Part shown: piece after piece, positions 5,021 through 5,805 of the stretch
How the letters are laid out: each line of letters opens with the position of its first letter
Numbering within the stretch: the stretch's first letter is position 1
Assembly (NCBI GenBank): GCA_944393455.1
Contig: CALYAH010000033.1
Span: 1-5,805, forward strand
Reading direction: 5' to 3'
Length of the DNA: 5,805 bases
Source of the DNA: an uncultured Clostridia bacterium
GTDB lineage: Bacteria > Bacillota > Clostridia > TANB77 > CAG-508
The notes under the pieces: generated by a model
The model's database searches: none
Seen by the model: the letters and a program-made list of their open reading frames with translations, nothing else
What the model was told of the DNA's origin: nothing
Program-made: the position numbers and the translations under genes

Positions 5021-5467
5021 ATGATAGCAATTGGAAGTGACCATGGAGGATATAGATTAAAAGAAGAAATAAAAAAATATTTAGATGAAAAAGAAATAGA
5101 ATATAAAGATTTAGGATGTATAAATGAAGAAAGAGTAGATTATCCTAATATTGCAAAAGAAGTAGCAACTGCAGTTCAAACTAAAGAATGTGAAAAAGGA
5201 ATTCTAATTTGCCGTTCAGGAATTGGAATGAGCATGGTAGCAAATAAATTTAAAGGAATTAGATGTGCACTTTGTCATAATGAATATACAGCTAAATATG
5301 CAAGATTGCACAATAATAGTAATGTGTTAGCAATTGGAGCTGACGATGTTACTACAAATGAAGCAATTTGCATATTAAGAATGTGGATTGCAACTGAATT
5401 TGAAGGTGGAAGACACGAGGAAAGATTGAAAATAATAGAGGAAATAGAGAACGAAAACATGAAATAG
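5021..5467 (+). CDS. rpiB: Ribose-5-phosphate isomerase B (RpiB/LacAB family sugar-phosphate isomerase)
   Basis: RpiB interconverts ribose 5-phosphate and ribulose 5-phosphate in the cytoplasmic pentose phosphate pathway. The 148-residue length is normal. MIAIGSDHGG (1-10) gives the substrate-binding D7 and H8. C64 in GILICRSGIGMS is in the position of the catalytic cysteine, NKFKGIRCALC (75-85) is the conserved core, H97 lies in ARLHNNSNVLAIGA, and the phosphate-binding end is FEGGRHEERL (127-136). The loop after C64 reads R-S where many family members have G-T. The start ATG 5021 has AAGGAGG with a 7-base spacer. The upstream open frame to 4937 runs across the promoter and is rejected. Related LacA/LacB and allose-6-phosphate isomerases share this fold, but the cysteine and the start motif favour RpiB. 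The next gene begins 12 bases after the stop. Confidence 0.93.
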   Translation: MIAIGSDHGGYRLKEEIKKYLDEKEIEYKDLGCINEERVDYPNIAKEVATAVQTKECEKGILICRSGIGMSMVANKFKGIRCALCHNEYTAKYARLHNNSNVLAIGADDVTTNEAICILRMWIATEFEGGRHEERLKIIEEIENENMK

Positions 5468-5471
5468 GAGG
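5466..5471 (+). promoter_or_regulatory. Ribosome binding site overlapping the rpiB stop codon
   Basis: AGGAGG begins inside the TAG stop of rpiB and ends 8 bases before the next ATG at 5480. This tight arrangement indicates a shared transcript and probably coupled translation of the two genes. Confidence 0.85.
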
Positions 5472-5479
5472 CAAAATCT

Positions 5480-5805
5480 ATGTGGGGAGATGTAGCAATA
5501 GAATTCTTACTGGCATTTATTGTTACTTTTATGGCAACACCTTACACGATAAGAATAGCACATAAAGTTGGAGCAGTTGATGTGCCAAAAGATGAAAGAA
5601 GAATGCATAAAAAAGCAATGCCTAAGTTTGGTGGTCCTGCTGTTATTTTAGGATTTCTAGTATCTGTTGTTTATTTATTAATAGTAATGAGTATGGAAAA
5701 TACCATTAACTTATTTGGTAGTGAAAATTATGGAATGAAATTACTAGGAATGTTCTTAGGAATTGTAGTAATTAGTATCACATGTATTATTGATGATATT
5801 ATAAC
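5480..5805 (+). CDS. Polyprenyl-phosphate sugar-1-phosphate transferase, WecA/TagO/MraY superfamily (partial, 3' end beyond window)
   Basis: The first 108 residues are visible and no stop is reached. The protein starts with a membrane helix (about 5-24). A cytoplasmic stretch follows with AHKVGAVDVPKDERRMHKK (27-45) and MPKFGGPAV (47-55), the N-terminal signature of glycosyltransferase family 4 enzymes of the WecA/TagO group. Two further hydrophobic segments (about 51-71 and 86-104) lead into I-I-D-D-I, the Asp-Asp pair (105-106) that takes part in Mg binding and catalysis. Such enzymes move a sugar-1-phosphate, usually GlcNAc-1-P, onto undecaprenyl phosphate to start teichoic acid or other surface polysaccharide synthesis. 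The VDxPxxRxxH pattern favours WecA/TagO over MraY, but the exact substrate cannot be told from this fragment. It follows rpiB by 12 bases. Confidence 0.9.
   Translation, partial: MWGDVAIEFLLAFIVTFMATPYTIRIAHKVGAVDVPKDERRMHKKAMPKFGGPAVILGFLVSVVYLLIVMSMENTINLFGSENYGMKLLGMFLGIVVISITCIIDDII

Noticed and set aside
5275..5460. 61-codon open frame on the minus strand inside rpiB
   Set aside because: It is antisense to conserved rpiB, with no start signals of its own.
1..5805. CRISPR array, tRNA or rRNA gene, or intact insertion sequence
   Set aside because: No regularly spaced repeats, tRNA-like cloverleaf segments, rRNA motifs or transposase frames were seen on either strand.

Overview
The window is AT-rich and carries genes with strong AGGAGG-type ribosome binding sites, short intergenic gaps and clostridial-type proteins. 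It most resembles a low-GC member of the Firmicutes, probably class Clostridia. This is inferred from composition and gene content; no 16S or other taxonomic marker is present. All of the larger genes are housekeeping genes, and I see no clear novel multi-gene system.

Left part (1-3541, + strand). The window opens on the last 12 codons of an upstream gene, probably ribosomal protein L7/L12 (rplL), followed by a strong intrinsic terminator. A sigma-A-like promoter whose -35 lies in the 3' arm of that terminator then serves gatC-gatA-gatB. These encode the three subunits of the tRNA-dependent amidotransferase, which converts Glu-tRNA(Gln) to Gln-tRNA(Gln) and/or Asp-tRNA(Asn) to Asn-tRNA(Asn). 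gatA and gatB overlap by one base, and the unit ends in a 14-bp hairpin terminator.

Middle part (3427-4894, mostly - strand). After gatB there is a short GC-rich, REP-like element (GGGGACGGAG core) and the terminator. Next, on the minus strand and reading toward gatB, come a small two-helix membrane protein of unknown function, rpsT (ribosomal protein S20) and mscL (mechanosensitive channel with an added zinc-ribbon tail). Each has a recognisable promoter. The terminator hairpins of gatB and rpsT are nearly the same sequence in opposite orientation, and they bracket the small membrane-protein gene.

Right part (4895-5805, + strand). A short divergent promoter region separates mscL from rpiB (ribose-5-phosphate isomerase B / sugar-phosphate isomerase family). 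rpiB is followed after 12 bases by the start of a polyprenyl-phosphate sugar-1-phosphate transferase of the WecA/TagO/MraY superfamily, cut by the window edge. This pair looks like the start of an operon for cell-envelope glycan synthesis.
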